Shown: positions 28,801 through 37,739 of the stretch, in pieces
Position numbering within the stretch: the first letter of the stretch is position 1
How the letters are laid out: each line of letters starts with the position of its first letter
Assembly: GCF_902859735.1 (NCBI RefSeq)
Contig: NZ_CADIJY010000023.1
Coordinates: 1 to 62,893 of the forward strand
Direction: 5' to 3'
Origin: Achromobacter aegrifaciens
GTDB lineage: Bacteria > Pseudomonadota > Gammaproteobacteria > Burkholderiales > Burkholderiaceae_B
DNA: 62,893 nucleotides
Notes under the pieces: model-generated
The model's database searches: none
What the model was told of the DNA's origin: nothing
Seen by the model: only the letters and a program-made list of their open reading frames with translations
Made by a program: the position numbers and the translations under genes

Positions 28801-29564
28801 ACCTCGAACCAAGGCTGCCAGGCCAAGGGTTCAGCGTCGTCCAGCTGTACATATAGCTGGCCGCCCCAATTGCCGGGATTCGCCGCGTTCACCGAAAACA
28901 GGCTGCGATTGAATTCGCCGCGCAGCTCGACGTTGCGCGCCAGCGCCTCGCCCGCCGCGGCCTTGAGCACGAAACGATGCGACAAACTGCCGTTGCGCGC
29001 CAGGAAGTCGACGCCCGTCAGGGTGAGCTCCGGCGCGCGGCGCAACTCGTCCTGCCAGCGTATGGTCGCGCCGCGGATGCGCAGCTCGCGCTGCGCGCCC
29101 AGCCAGCGCAGCGCTGGATGGTCCAGGTCGGAACGCTGGTCGTCGTCATTGAGATCGATGTCCTGGCCCGCGACCCATAGATGATTTTCGGGATCGCGCC
29201 GCAACAGGAGTTCGGGCCGGTCGAGCTGCAACCGCAGCAGCTTGGGCGACAGGACCAGGATGCTGCGCCAGGCCAGCACCGCCGAAACGGAAGGCAAGGA
29301 CAACACCGGGTCCACCTCATCGTCGTAGACTTGGACGGAGGTGAGATCGAGTTTGGGGTTCAGGCCTTGCCAGTTCGCCTGGATGGAGCCGATGGTCACT
29401 CGGGAGCCCAGCGCCTTGCTGGCGTAGGCTTCGATCTGGGGACGCCATTGGTCCGCGCGGGGCAGAACCCAATAGCGCACGCCCAGCAGTCCGAGGGCCA
29501 CGACGCAATAGACGGTCAGCACGGCCCAGAACACCCAACAGAGCACTTTTTTTGAAACAGACAC
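25899..29564 (-). CDS. yhdP: YhdP/AsmA-like giant envelope protein
   Basis: The 1221-residue protein has one N-terminal membrane helix ([21 protein letters not shown]) followed by a long beta-rich periplasmic region. DUF3971-type sequence lies in the middle and an AsmA_2-type region near the C-terminus ([20 protein letters not shown], then the end [11 protein letters not shown]). YhdP-type proteins bridge inner and outer membranes and help carry phospholipids outward. The start was set at GTG ([10 protein letters not shown]); the ATG-initiated longer frame overlaps glnE. It is divergent from glnE with 82 bp between. Confidence 0.85.
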   Translation of the reverse strand: MSVSKKVLCWVFWAVLTVYCVVALGLLGVRYWVLPRADQWRPQIEAYASKALGSRVTIGSIQANWQGLNPKLDLTSVQVYDDEVDPVLSLPSVSAVLAWRSILVLSPKLLRLQLDRPELLLRRDPENHLWVAGQDIDLNDDDQRSDLDHPALRWLGAQRELRIRGATIRWQDELRRAPELTLTGVDFLARNGSLSHRFVLKAAAGEALARNVELRGEFNRSLFSVNAANPGNWGGQLYVQLDDAEPLAWQPWFEVPAVAGRLSGRAWLQLERGKFTDLTADTAVRGLKWTETAQGTAAPGFKAGYVQARIQGLPGDFMQLDSVPLARSPGAPAVSVSAKAEQLTLSLPGVFEQPTLAVRDVALDVAVKGPDAKHWFVDVGQLHLVNDDLDVRVQGQWRPEGRTAAGSVDMHGVMARGSMSAIHRYLPLEVNADAREWLAIGLPAGEMQSASITLKGDLDEFPFGAPGAQGDFVIAGAFSGAKVDYAPARERRKGWPMLENLSGNFRIDKVSLALDSPGGAVAHTGSGHTVTLGAVSATIPNMEENSELLLTGETSGAVPAYLALAANSPLGELLDGALDEARGTGDWRVGLKLKVPLLNTDDTQVQGNILFAGNSFTFMPEMPLLSQMHGDLEFSEKGVEAKDLRALFLGGPARIYGRLAQSTDALRFEGTLAGPALTQLSNTPSMSRFSGKAAYKGKVGYQRGGAVDISVESDLVGMAIDMPAPVGKAAQASQLLKVQWSPAQDRGAQNRRWLTASLGDAVNALFERAPSEGSPSYFARGALGINRPASLPERGFSLNASLPELDLDAWESVSDGFSAPAGKGRAAPKPMLPAAERISLAAGVLRTGGFTLNDLTLYATRPGPAQWRVDLQSKQATGSLEWREASGAIAGQITARLKHLSLGGEGDTNKADEALSSGNDLSDIPAIDLQAKEFLLYGKNVGELQVQGTNLQRGRQWRLDKLSIVNDAASLNATGNWNLEGQSRGLTVDASVKFEDVGKFLDRIGFEKVVSGGKGTMQGKATWRNLPWTHKIEDLTGEVDVSLDKGRFMHVNSRTARLLELLSLQSLQRLARLDVNPTNLLRDGFPFDTIRGKVKLADGTASTEGYKINGPVATIVLAGGVNIIRERWDMKAVVIPNLDASGAAMVTALAVNPLIGLGAFVTQWLLKQPLARAMTMEYAVTGSWDDPKIEPIDASGKPAGNKQTPRPAPQPGTLEEFMGGQ

Positions 29565-29646
29565 GGATCGGTGGGCAGGAGAAGAGGTCTTGCAGTATCG
29601 TCCCCACTTATACCTGAAACGCGCCCATCGCGCCGCCCCTTTCGCC

Positions 29647-32427
29647 ATGTCCACGCCCTCTACGCTTGCCCCCGCCCTCGCCTGGTCCGGCCATCTGCGC
29701 CGCCGCCTGGATGCCCACCCGGATCTGGCCGCCTGGCTGAACGATGCCGTGCGCGAACCCGTCACGCCCGCGCAGATCGCGCGCTGGCAGGCGGAGCTGG
29801 CCGGACCGCAGGCAGGCGAGACGCTACCCGTGGAGGTCTGCCGCATGGTGCTGCGCAAGCTGCGCGAACGGGTCTTCAACACACTCATCGTGCGCGACCT
29901 GACCGGCCACGCCGATCTGGAAGAAGTCGTGGGCGCCATGACCGCGCTGGCCGACACCGCGGTGGCCGCGGCCTATCGCAGCGTGGCGGCGGACCTCGCC
30001 GCCGTGCATGGCGTGCCGCGCGATCCGGCCACCGGCCAGCCGCAGGAAATGCTGATAGTGGGCATGGGCAAGCTGGGCGGCTGCGAATTGAATGTCTCGT
30101 CCGACATCGACCTGATCATGCTGTACGGCGAAGAAGGCGAAACCGACGGTCCGCGCCGCATCAGCCATCACGAGTTCTACGGCCGCCTGACGCGGCGCAT
30201 GATGCCGGTGCTGTCCGAAGTCGACGCCAACGGCCAGGTGTTCCGCACCGACCTGCGCCTGCGCCCCGACGGCGACGCCGGTCCCCTGGCCTGGAGCCTG
30301 GACGCGCTGGAGCACTACCTGATCGGCCAGGGCCGCGAATGGGAACGCTACGCCTGGCTCAAGGCCCGGCTGATCCCGGCCCAGGCCTTCGAAGGCAGCG
30401 ACAGCGCCGCCCAGGCGCGCCAGCTGGAAAGCCTGCGCGTGCCGTTCGTCTATCGCAAGTATTTCGACTTCGATGCGCTCTCGGCCCTGCGCGCCCTGCG
30501 CGAACGCATCCGCCAGGATTGGCAGCGGCGCGCCAGCGCGCGCAACGGCATCGACAGCGCCAACAACATCAAGCTGGGCGATGGCGGCATCCGCGAAATC
30601 GAATTCGTGGTGCAGCTTGCCCAGTTGATCCGCGGCGGCCGCATGCCCGCGTTGCAAAAACGCGGCCTGCTGGAAGCGCTGCACGCGGAGAGCGCCGCCG
30701 GCCTGGTGCCCGAGGAAGACGCGCGCCGGCTCGAAGAGGCGTACCGCTACCTGCGCCGCACCGAGCATGCCCTGCAATACCGCGAGGACGCCCAGACCCA
30801 TTTGCTGCCGGGCGACCCCGAACAACGCGCCGGCCTGGCCGCAGCGCTGGGAATGAGCCCCGCTGACTTCGAAAGCACGCTGGCCGCGCACCGCCAATTC
30901 GTCTCGCAGACCTTCCGCAACGTGTTCCGGCTGGTGGGCATGGGCGACGCCGAAGTGCCGGCGCCCGCGCCCGGCGCCACCGACCCCGGGTCCGGCCCGG
31001 ACGAGCCAGACAGCAGCTGCGAGCTCGCCGAACAAATCAGCCAGGCCTTCGGCGACGACGCGCAGGACCTGTTGCGCCGTACCGAGACCCTGCTGGGCAG
31101 CCACCGGGTGCGCAGTCTGCCCGAGAGCAGCCGCAAGCGCATGGACGCGCTGCTGCCGGCCGCCCTGCGAGCGGCCCTGCAAACCCCAGCCCCGCTGCAA
31201 GCCACGGTGCGGCTGTTCGACCTGATCGAGAAAATCGCCCAGCGCAGCGCCTACCTGGCCCTGCTGGCCGAATACCCCGACACCCTGGCGCGCGTGGCGC
31301 GCATGGTCGCCGCCAGCCCCTGGGCCGCGCAATACCTGACCCAGCACCCTCTGCTGCTGGACAGCCTGATCGATTGGCGCACCCTGTTCGAGCCGCTGGA
31401 CTTCGGCCAGATCGCGCGCCAGCTGACCGCCGACCTGGACGCCTGCCGGCTGCCCGACGGCGATCCGGACATCGAGCGCCAGATGAACCTGATGCGCGAC
31501 ATGCAGCGCCAGGCCAGCTTCCAATTGCTGGCGCAGGATCTGGAAGGCGAACTCACCGTGGAGAAGCTGGCCGACCAGCTGTCCGCGCTGGCCGACCTGT
31601 TGCTGACCGAAACCATCCACCGCACCTGGCCGCTGGTCAACAAGGCCGAGGGCGCCGAACCGCGCTTCGCCGTCATCGCGTACGGCAAGCTGGGCGGCAA
31701 GGAACTGGGCTATGCCTCGGACCTGGACCTGGTGTTCCTGTTCGACGACCCGCGCGACGACGCCGCCGAGGTCTACGCAAAGCTGGGCCGGCGAATGACG
31801 TCGTGGCTCTCGACCATGACCTCTTCGGGCCGCCTGTACGAAGTCGACCTGCGCCTGCGGCCGGACGGCGACGCCGGCCTGCTGGCGGTGTCCGTGGAAG
31901 CATTCGAGCAATACCAGCACAAGCACGCCTGGGCCTGGGAACACCAGGCGCTGACCCGCGCCCGCTACGCCTCGGGCGACGCCAGCGTCGGCGCGCGTTT
32001 CGAGCAGATCCGCGCAGACATCCTGGTACTGCCACGCGACGCCGCCAGACTGCGCGAGGAAGTGCTGGCGATGCGCGAAAAGATCAATGCTGGCCACCCC
32101 AACAGCAGCCCGCTGTTCGATCTGAAGCACGACCGCGGCGGCATGGTCGACGTGGAGTTCGTCACGCAATACCTGGTGCTGTGCCATTCGGGCACGCATC
32201 CGGTGCTGGTGCGCAACCTGGGCAATATCGCCTTGCTGCGCCTGTCCGGCGAGGCGGGCCTGATTGCTCCCGAACTGGCCGCGCGCGCCGGCGACGCCTA
32301 CCGCACCCTGCGCCGCGTCCAGCACCAGATGCGCCTGCAGGGGGTGGAAAAGGCGCGCGTCCCGCAGGACCAGCTGCAGGAAGAGCGCGCCGCCGTGCGC
32401 GAGCTCTGGGATGCCGTGCTGGGCTGA
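29647..32427 (+). CDS. glnE: Bifunctional glutamine synthetase adenylyltransferase/adenylyl-removing enzyme
   Basis: GlnE adds or removes AMP on glutamine synthetase in response to nitrogen status signalled through PII. The 926-residue protein has two nucleotidyltransferase domains, each with the signature: [16 protein letters not shown] in the N-terminal (deadenylylating) half near residue 140, and [16 protein letters not shown] in the C-terminal half near residue 680. Each is followed by a PII-UTase-type helical region. The start MSTPSTLAP was preferred over an ATG 57 bp upstream, which lies closer to the divergent yhdP start. Confidence 0.96.
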   Translation: MSTPSTLAPALAWSGHLRRRLDAHPDLAAWLNDAVREPVTPAQIARWQAELAGPQAGETLPVEVCRMVLRKLRERVFNTLIVRDLTGHADLEEVVGAMTALADTAVAAAYRSVAADLAAVHGVPRDPATGQPQEMLIVGMGKLGGCELNVSSDIDLIMLYGEEGETDGPRRISHHEFYGRLTRRMMPVLSEVDANGQVFRTDLRLRPDGDAGPLAWSLDALEHYLIGQGREWERYAWLKARLIPAQAFEGSDSAAQARQLESLRVPFVYRKYFDFDALSALRALRERIRQDWQRRASARNGIDSANNIKLGDGGIREIEFVVQLAQLIRGGRMPALQKRGLLEALHAESAAGLVPEEDARRLEEAYRYLRRTEHALQYREDAQTHLLPGDPEQRAGLAAALGMSPADFESTLAAHRQFVSQTFRNVFRLVGMGDAEVPAPAPGATDPGSGPDEPDSSCELAEQISQAFGDDAQDLLRRTETLLGSHRVRSLPESSRKRMDALLPAALRAALQTPAPLQATVRLFDLIEKIAQRSAYLALLAEYPDTLARVARMVAASPWAAQYLTQHPLLLDSLIDWRTLFEPLDFGQIARQLTADLDACRLPDGDPDIERQMNLMRDMQRQASFQLLAQDLEGELTVEKLADQLSALADLLLTETIHRTWPLVNKAEGAEPRFAVIAYGKLGGKELGYASDLDLVFLFDDPRDDAAEVYAKLGRRMTSWLSTMTSSGRLYEVDLRLRPDGDAGLLAVSVEAFEQYQHKHAWAWEHQALTRARYASGDASVGARFEQIRADILVLPRDAARLREEVLAMREKINAGHPNSSPLFDLKHDRGGMVDVEFVTQYLVLCHSGTHPVLVRNLGNIALLRLSGEAGLIAPELAARAGDAYRTLRRVQHQMRLQGVEKARVPQDQLQEERAAVRELWDAVLG

Positions 32428-32471
32428 GCGTATTGGGGGACGGGGGCGCACCCTTCAGCGGCAACTCAGCG

Positions 32472-32477
32472 TAAAAT
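32472..32477 (+). promoter_or_regulatory. Possible -10 box of queH
   Basis: TAAAAT preceded by G (GTAAAAT) lies 35 bp before the queH start, in an AT-rich patch. The -35 box is not clear, so this is a tentative assignment. Confidence 0.35.
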
Positions 32478-32512
32478 AAGGAGTTTTCCGCCTTATTTGT
32501 TTCCTGCAAGCC

Positions 32513-33187
32513 ATGTCCGAACTCGTGCGCCCCAAACTCGACCTGCCCGCCGGCCGCCGCAAGGTGCTGATGCACTCGTGCTGCGCGCCCTGTTCCGGCG
32601 AAGTCATGGAAGCGATGACCGCCTCAGGCATCGATTACGCCATCTACTTCTACAACCCGAACATCCACCCGGTCAAAGAGTACGAAATCCGTAAGCAGGA
32701 GAACATCCGCTTCGCCGAGCAGCACGGCATCGAATTCATCGACGCCGACTACGACATGGACAACTGGTTCGACCGCGTCAAGGGCATGGAAAACGCTCCC
32801 GAACGCGGCGAGCGCTGCACGGCCTGCTTCGACATGCGCTTCGAACGCACGGCGCTCTACGCGCACGAGCATGGCTTTGACACCATCACCAGCTCGCTGG
32901 GCATTTCGCGCTGGAAGGACATGAACCAGATCAACGGCTGTGGCGAACGCGCCGCGGCGCGCTACGACGATCTGATCTACTGGACCTACAACTGGCGCAA
33001 GGGCGGCGGCTCGGCCCGCATGATCGAAATCAGCAAGCGCGAAAACTTCTACCAGCAGGAATATTGCGGCTGCGTCTATTCGCTGCGCGACACCAACCGC
33101 CATCGCCGCTCGCAGGGCCGCGAACGCATCCACATCGGCGTGAAGTTCTACGGCAAGGAAGACCTGATCAACGAGGAACAGCTCTGA
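32513..33187 (+). CDS. queH: Epoxyqueuosine reductase QueH
   Basis: QueH carries out the last step of queuosine tRNA modification, reducing epoxyqueuosine to queuosine, and is a non-homologous replacement of QueG. The 224-residue protein has the DUF208 cysteine motifs: HSCCAPC (C23, C24, C27), RCTACFDMR (C102, C105) and EYCGCVYS (C185, C187). These provide ligands for a 4Fe-4S cluster and a nearby metal site. The stop codon abuts that of the convergent araC-type gene (TGATCA). Queuosine precursors may be made elsewhere or salvaged. Confidence 0.93.
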   Translation: MSELVRPKLDLPAGRRKVLMHSCCAPCSGEVMEAMTASGIDYAIYFYNPNIHPVKEYEIRKQENIRFAEQHGIEFIDADYDMDNWFDRVKGMENAPERGERCTACFDMRFERTALYAHEHGFDTITSSLGISRWKDMNQINGCGERAAARYDDLIYWTYNWRKGGGSARMIEISKRENFYQQEYCGCVYSLRDTNRHRRSQGRERIHIGVKFYGKEDLINEEQL

Positions 33188-34147
33188 TCAGGACGGGCGT
33201 CCATGGCGCCGGTATTCCGACGGCGACACGCCGAAACGCTTGCGAAACGCATGGCTGAAACGCGCCGCATCTGAGAACCCGAATCTGTAGGCGATGTCGC
33301 CTATCGGCCGCGCCGCCTGAGCGGGGTCGCACAGCGTATCGCAGCAACGCTCCAGCCGCGCGCTGAGGATGAAATCGGCCGGGGTCGTGGAAGCCTGCGC
33401 GAACAGGTTGTACAAATAGCGGCGCGACATCCGGAAGGCCGCTGCGGCGGCCGCTGGCGACAGCGCCGGATCATGCAGGTTTTCAAGCATGTGCTGCTGC
33501 ACCCGGCGCAATTGCGCCTGCCGCAGTTCGGCCTGGTCATGTTCGGCCTGCCCGCCTGCCCGCTCGCTGATATCCAGTCCCATCATCTGCAGCACCGCAT
33601 TGGCGGCATCGCGCGAGGCGCTTTCGGACAGATGCGCGTGCTCGGTCAGCGCCACGCGCAGCAGGTCCATCGCCATGCGCCCGCAACCCTGGCGCGCGCT
33701 GAAGCTGCGCGCCACGGCATTCTGCATGAAAGACTGCCAGGCCTCGAAATGCTTGCCGGGCACCTGCATGACCAGGAAGTGCGCGCCATCGTCGACGTCG
33801 ACTTCGTACGGCCGGGTGGTGTCGTAGATGCTCCATTCGCCCGGTACCAGCAAGGCGCTGCGCCCCGACTGGCGGATCTCGCTGCGGCCAGCGAGCTGCA
33901 GCGTCACCTTGTAGCCGGACGACTCGGAACGGTTGGCCAGCAGCTTGCTGCGGCGCACGCGCTGGGCGCTGCTGCGCAACTCGCAGACCTGCATCCAGCC
34001 CAGCGAATCCACCGCCACGCTATTGCGGAAACGGGCCGGAAACACCGCGGACACTTCCAGGGGAACGAAGGTATCGCTGACATTTTCCTGCCAGCTTGCG
34101 CAGTCCAGGAAGTGCCTGGGCTCGCTGCGCAGAAGGGATGGGGACAT
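33188..34147 (-). CDS. feaR: AraC-family regulator, FeaR-like
   Basis: The 319-residue protein has an N-terminal AraC_binding_2 (cupin-like) domain (residues about 30-190) and a C-terminal double helix-turn-helix (SPAAAAAAFRMSRRYLYNLF, then RPIGDIAYRFGFSDAARFSH). E. coli FeaR, with the same architecture, activates the amine oxidase and phenylacetaldehyde dehydrogenase genes. This gene lies directly downstream of the aromatic amine dehydrogenase operon and in the same direction, 148 bp after the cytochrome gene, so it is the likely activator. The name is by context and architecture. Confidence 0.8.
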   Translation of the reverse strand: MSPSLLRSEPRHFLDCASWQENVSDTFVPLEVSAVFPARFRNSVAVDSLGWMQVCELRSSAQRVRRSKLLANRSESSGYKVTLQLAGRSEIRQSGRSALLVPGEWSIYDTTRPYEVDVDDGAHFLVMQVPGKHFEAWQSFMQNAVARSFSARQGCGRMAMDLLRVALTEHAHLSESASRDAANAVLQMMGLDISERAGGQAEHDQAELRQAQLRRVQQHMLENLHDPALSPAAAAAAFRMSRRYLYNLFAQASTTPADFILSARLERCCDTLCDPAQAARPIGDIAYRFGFSDAARFSHAFRKRFGVSPSEYRRHGRPS

Positions 34148-34295
34148 GGCGACTCCGGCGTCTCGAAACGGCGTGCCTGTTTGCCTGGAACGGCCTGCCT
34201 GGCGACACAGCTACAGCGTTGAATGGAATGCTGCCTCTTTCTAGCATCGGTCGGCGCCAGGGAGTATCGGTGACAACCCCTAAGTGCCTGTTCCT

Positions 34296-34811
34296 CTACG
34301 GTTTTCTGTCGCTGCCATAAGAATAGTCGGCCAACTGGAAGCCGAGCCGCGCCAGCGCCTGAGCCAGTCCATGACGCACCGGCACCACGTCCTCGTAGCG
34401 GCGCGGGCGGACCTGCGCGACTTCCTGTTCCGTGTACGGCCGGAAATCCGCCGGCAACTGCGCCGGGCTGAATTCCCGCACCACCCAGTTCAGCACGGCC
34501 GCGAGTTCGGCATTGCTGAGCTGCGATTGGGCGGCGCCCGGCACGCGGACCAGATACTCGCGGCCCTGCGGCAGATGCACGAACGCGCCCACCGAATTGC
34601 GGAAATCAGGAATGCCGTGGCGGCCGCTGCCACGGCCGTCCACGCGATGGCAGCCCGCGCATTGCAGCACGTAGTCGGCGCGGACGGCCAAACGCAGCCT
34701 GTCGGCGTCGGCGGCCGCCTGCTCCGCCGCGGCCGTCCGGCCCACGCAGAGCAGGACGGCGGCGCACAACCCGCGCCACCCGCGCCATGGCGGTCGCCCT
34801 TCTGGCCTCAT
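34296..34811 (-). CDS. Small periplasmic c-type cytochrome of the aau operon
   Basis: The 171-residue precursor has a signal peptide (GLCAAVLLCVGRTAAA) and one haem-binding motif CAGCH (C51, C54, H55). The motif context YVLQCAGCHRVDGRGS and the GREYLVRVPG segment resemble the monohaem cytochrome encoded after aauA in Alcaligenes faecalis (orf-2 there). The mature protein contains no methionine at all, so the usual Met sixth haem ligand is impossible; H65, H79 and H147 are the histidine candidates. The ATG overlaps the aauA stop (ATGA). It probably accepts electrons from the dehydrogenase directly or through azurin. Confidence 0.88.
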   Translation of the reverse strand: MRPEGRPPWRGWRGLCAAVLLCVGRTAAAEQAAADADRLRLAVRADYVLQCAGCHRVDGRGSGRHGIPDFRNSVGAFVHLPQGREYLVRVPGAAQSQLSNAELAAVLNWVVREFSPAQLPADFRPYTEQEVAQVRPRRYEDVVPVRHGLAQALARLGFQLADYSYGSDRKP

Positions 34812-35329
34812 GATTTCGGCTTCGGCTTGGCCAGGCCCACGATCACCGAGGTCGTGCAGTGGAAGATGGAGGACTCGTTGGACATGCACCAGTTCACGTC
34901 GTTGTGCAGGAACATCTGATAGCCGGGCCGCTCGCGCTCGGCGGATGCGCACATGCATTTGCCGCAAGCAGCCTTGCCGCAGCAATCGTTGTAGCTGATC
35001 AGGTAGTCCTTGCCGTCCAGCGGATTGTGGCAGGTGCCAACCCACGACACGGCCGAAGGCGAGGTGCCAGGCGGGCAGGACGTCATGCTGCCGCCGCAGC
35101 ATGAACACAGAAAGCCGTCCACCGCGCAATAGCGCCAGTAGTCGCACGCCGTGTCGTCCATCTGCGGTTTCTTGGGATCAGCGGGCGCTGACCGCGCCAC
35201 CGGCAGCACCGGCATGAGGAATGCCGTTCCAACCAGCGCCCGGCCGATGCGGTTGAGCACGCTGCGCCGGGAAGTGGTGTGCGCAACCGAGCGCGCGGCG
35301 CGCTCCGCGAGTTTATCCAGCCATTGCAT
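34808..35329 (-). CDS. aauA: Aromatic amine dehydrogenase light chain (TTQ subunit)
   Basis: This is the catalytic small subunit, carrying the tryptophan tryptophylquinone cofactor. W96 (AVSWVG) and W147 (NDVNWCM) are 51 residues apart, the same spacing as the two cross-linked tryptophans of known enzymes. D71 (AVDG) and D115 (NDCC) match the maturation and catalytic-base aspartates. The 173-residue precursor has a twin-arginine type leader (SRRSVLNRIG). The mature part has 14 cysteines. The SCCGGS and ACGKC segments and the ERPGYQ-FLHNDVNWC stretch match aromatic amine dehydrogenase more closely than methylamine dehydrogenase. It overlaps aauD by 17 bp. Confidence 0.95.
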   Translation of the reverse strand: MQWLDKLAERAARSVAHTTSRRSVLNRIGRALVGTAFLMPVLPVARSAPADPKKPQMDDTACDYWRYCAVDGFLCSCCGGSMTSCPPGTSPSAVSWVGTCHNPLDGKDYLISYNDCCGKAACGKCMCASAERERPGYQMFLHNDVNWCMSNESSIFHCTTSVIVGLAKPKPKS

Positions 35330-35951
35330 TGCCGCTCTCCTTGCGGGAAATCCGGGTTTCTTCCAACGCGCCGGCGGCCAGGAATTCCTGCACCGAAGCC
35401 ACGCCCAGCTCCTTCGCGGTGAACAGGCTTTCGAGCTGTTCGCGCGAGTTGATCAGGCCCTTGGCGCGCAAGGTTCCGGTTTCATCGATCAGCACGGCAT
35501 AGGGCAGCTTGCTGATCTGGAACTTCATGCCCAGTTCGGTCGACAGCAAGTACGGAAAACGCTCCAGGCCCGCCTGCTTGTAGAACGCCAGGTGCTCGGG
35601 CATTTCGCCATCGCTGGCCAGCACGATGCGCAGCCAGGCGCTTTCCGTGCTGGCCACCGACTTGAGGATAGGCAGCAGCTTCTTGCAAACCGGGCAGGTC
35701 GGGGAAAGAAAGAACAGCAGCTGGCTGTGCTGGCCGCGTTCGCCGATGACGATACGGCGACCCAGCAGATCCGGCAGTTCGAAGCGCGGAGCGGGCTCGC
35801 CCACGCCAGGGCCCTTGTCCATCGTCAGCGCCCCCATCGGCGCCACGCGCTCGTACAGCACGCCGATCTGCCGCGACAGCGCCAGGATGACCAGCACCAG
35901 GCAGAGCACCACGCCCCACAACAGAAAATTGGAAATGATCAAGGCATCCAT
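35313..35951 (-). CDS. aauD: Thioredoxin-like maturation protein AauD/MauD
   Basis: The 212-residue protein has an N-terminal membrane anchor (about residues 6-25) and a periplasmic thioredoxin fold with CPVC (C86, C89). MauD homologues form the many disulfides of the light chain; mutants lose the small subunit. It lies between aauE (11 bp away) and aauA (overlapping by 17 bp). The start MDALIISNF gives the family's normal N-terminus. Confidence 0.93.
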   Translation of the reverse strand: MDALIISNFLLWGVVLCLVLVILALSRQIGVLYERVAPMGALTMDKGPGVGEPAPRFELPDLLGRRIVIGERGQHSQLLFFLSPTCPVCKKLLPILKSVASTESAWLRIVLASDGEMPEHLAFYKQAGLERFPYLLSTELGMKFQISKLPYAVLIDETGTLRAKGLINSREQLESLFTAKELGVASVQEFLAAGALEETRISRKESGNAMAG

Positions 35952-35962
35952 GTGAGTTTCCT

Positions 35963-36520
35963 TCAGAGATTGCGCAATTTGAGATGGGAGGCCAACAGGT
36001 GATTGGCGCTGAAGTACAGGCCCACGGCAGCCATCGCCAGGCCGAAGACGGCGGCGGAGTCGGCCCACTGCAGACCGCGCGATTGGCCCGCCGCGGAGAT
36101 CAGCGCGGGCGCAGTCCACAGCGCCAGCGCCGCGTTGCGCAGCACCAGCCACCACGACAGCCCGCCACGCTGCGCGCCGCGCCCCGGCCTGCCGGCGGCG
36201 GGGCCGCCGCAGCCGCAATCGATGTCGCGATGCCCGCGCAGCAGATTGAAGGCCAGCGCCAGCGTCGCCGCCGCCAACACCAGCAGCGCCAGTTGCGCGC
36301 CCGCCGCCTGTCGTGCCGGCGCCAGCAGCAAGGCGCCGGACAGCGCTTCGCCCAGCACGAAGAGCCACGCGAACGCGCCGCTCCACCCCGCCGGCAGGAT
36401 GCGGTAGGCCGACACGATAGCGGCGAAGCCCGCCATGTCCCTCAACTTTTCCAGCGCCCCCAGGAGCAGCACGCAGGCCAGCGCCGCGCTCGCGGCATAC
36501 AGCAGCACGGGATCGTTCAT
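35963..36520 (-). CDS. aauE: Membrane maturation protein AauE/MauE
   Basis: The 185-residue integral membrane protein has about four to five predicted helices and a conserved ALEKLRD segment in the first loop. A CGC motif (HRDIDCGCGG) recalls the vitamin-K-epoxide-reductase-like/DoxX-related MauE family. MauE is thought to work with MauD in disulfide formation and light-chain export. The ATG overlaps the aauB stop (ATGA). Confidence 0.9.
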   Translation of the reverse strand: MNDPVLLYAASAALACVLLLGALEKLRDMAGFAAIVSAYRILPAGWSGAFAWLFVLGEALSGALLLAPARQAAGAQLALLVLAAATLALAFNLLRGHRDIDCGCGGPAAGRPGRGAQRGGLSWWLVLRNAALALWTAPALISAAGQSRGLQWADSAAVFGLAMAAVGLYFSANHLLASHLKLRNL

Positions 36521-37707
36521 CGCGCACCTCGCGGTTGCGGTTCGACCTGCAGCGCGGTTTCGCCGGCGGCCTGGATCGTGCCCTTGAGGACCGGCGCGGC
36601 CGGCGCGGCGTCGTAGACGTTCACGTTGCCGCCGTCGATCGTGTACAGGCGCGGCTGGTCGTCCTGCGAGACCGACATCGACAAGGCATTCTGGCCCGGC
36701 ACCCGCGCCACCCGCTTGTGCGTGGCCAGGTCGTAGACCCAGATCTCGGCGGCCGGCGTCTTGTGCGAGCCCTCGGCGCCGTTGGGATGCATGCCCACAT
36801 ACAGCCGCTTGGCGGCCTTGTTGATGGCCAGCAGGTTGTAGCCGCCAGGGCGCCAGCCCTGGTCCTTGCCCGAAGCGTCCAGCAGGGACCAGGGCTTGCC
36901 GAAAGCCGCGTCCTTGCCGCTGAAGTCGGCGCTGTAGACATTGCCGTTGTAGGACACGAAGTAGTAGGTGTCGCCCAGGTTCTCGGTGTGCGTGAAGATG
37001 GGGTCCTTTTCGGGATCGAACATGGGCTGGCTGCGCTGCTGCCCCGCCGGCTTGCCGGCCTGGTCCAGGTCCACGGTAAGCAGCGCGCCGTCGCCGCAGA
37101 TGCTGGCGAAGCTGCGCGGGCGCGACGGCAGCACGATGATGCTCCAGCACCCTGCCGCCGCGGTGACCTCGTCCGCGAACTGGCGCGTCTTCAGGTTCAC
37201 CACCGTGACCGAGGACGCGGGCGTGGCGTTCTGCACGAACAGCAGTTCCCCGTCCGTGCTCTGCTGCAGATAGTTGCGGTAATTCAGCGCCTGGGCGCGT
37301 TTCTGCGGGATCGGCACCTCGTACTTGGGCGTGAGCGTTTCGGCGTCCCAGGCCTCCACCACGTCCGTACGCTTGCCGCGGTTCAAGCGCTCGTAGTAGG
37401 TCGTCATGACGTAGATGTCCTTGCCGTCCGCGGACACGGTCATGTGGCCGTTGAACGACGCGGGCACCATGCCCAGGAACTTCAAGGAGTCGCCGTCATA
37501 GATGTTGACCCGGCTGTCGACCAGGTGATTGAAGACGGCATCCATCACGTACAGCCGGTGCGGCGTGGCCGGCGGCAGGCGTGTGCCGCCCTTGAGCTCT
37601 TCCACGGGCAGATCCGCCCGGGCTAGCCCCGCCGACGCCGCCAGGACGGCGCATAGCGCCCACCGTCCGGCCCGCGATGCGCATGTTCTGGCGCTAGGCG
37701 CGTTCAT
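36517..37707 (-). CDS. aauB: Aromatic amine dehydrogenase heavy chain
   Basis: The 396-residue precursor has a cleavable signal peptide (WALCAVLAASAGLARA) and a seven-bladed beta-propeller of the amine dehydrogenase heavy-chain family. Typical stretches are HRLYVMDAVFNHLVDSRVNI, EAWDAETLTP and the C-terminal LYTIDGGNVNVYD. It pairs with AauA in an alpha2-beta2 periplasmic enzyme that oxidises primary arylalkyl amines to aldehydes and ammonia. It is 32 bp after the outer-membrane protein gene. The assignment to aromatic rather than methylamine dehydrogenase rests on the light chain and on the aldehyde dehydrogenase in the operon. Confidence 0.93.
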   Translation of the reverse strand: MNAPSARTCASRAGRWALCAVLAASAGLARADLPVEELKGGTRLPPATPHRLYVMDAVFNHLVDSRVNIYDGDSLKFLGMVPASFNGHMTVSADGKDIYVMTTYYERLNRGKRTDVVEAWDAETLTPKYEVPIPQKRAQALNYRNYLQQSTDGELLFVQNATPASSVTVVNLKTRQFADEVTAAAGCWSIIVLPSRPRSFASICGDGALLTVDLDQAGKPAGQQRSQPMFDPEKDPIFTHTENLGDTYYFVSYNGNVYSADFSGKDAAFGKPWSLLDASGKDQGWRPGGYNLLAINKAAKRLYVGMHPNGAEGSHKTPAAEIWVYDLATHKRVARVPGQNALSMSVSQDDQPRLYTIDGGNVNVYDAAPAAPVLKGTIQAAGETALQVEPQPRGAR

Positions 37708-37739
37708 CGATATTCTCCTGGTCTCATGGTCCGGTTCTC

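Noticed and set aside
29565-29957. Upstream extension of the YhdP-like frame to 29957
   Set aside because: It would overlap the start of glnE on the other strand and lacks similarity to YhdP; the GTG at 29564 puts the membrane anchor at the N-terminus.
34808-35329. Methylamine dehydrogenase light chain (mauA)
   Set aside because: The two extra cysteines, the ERPGYQ-FLHNDVNWC stretch and the accompanying FeaB/FeaR-like genes fit aromatic amine dehydrogenase better, and no mauF, mauG, mauL, mauM or amicyanin genes are present.
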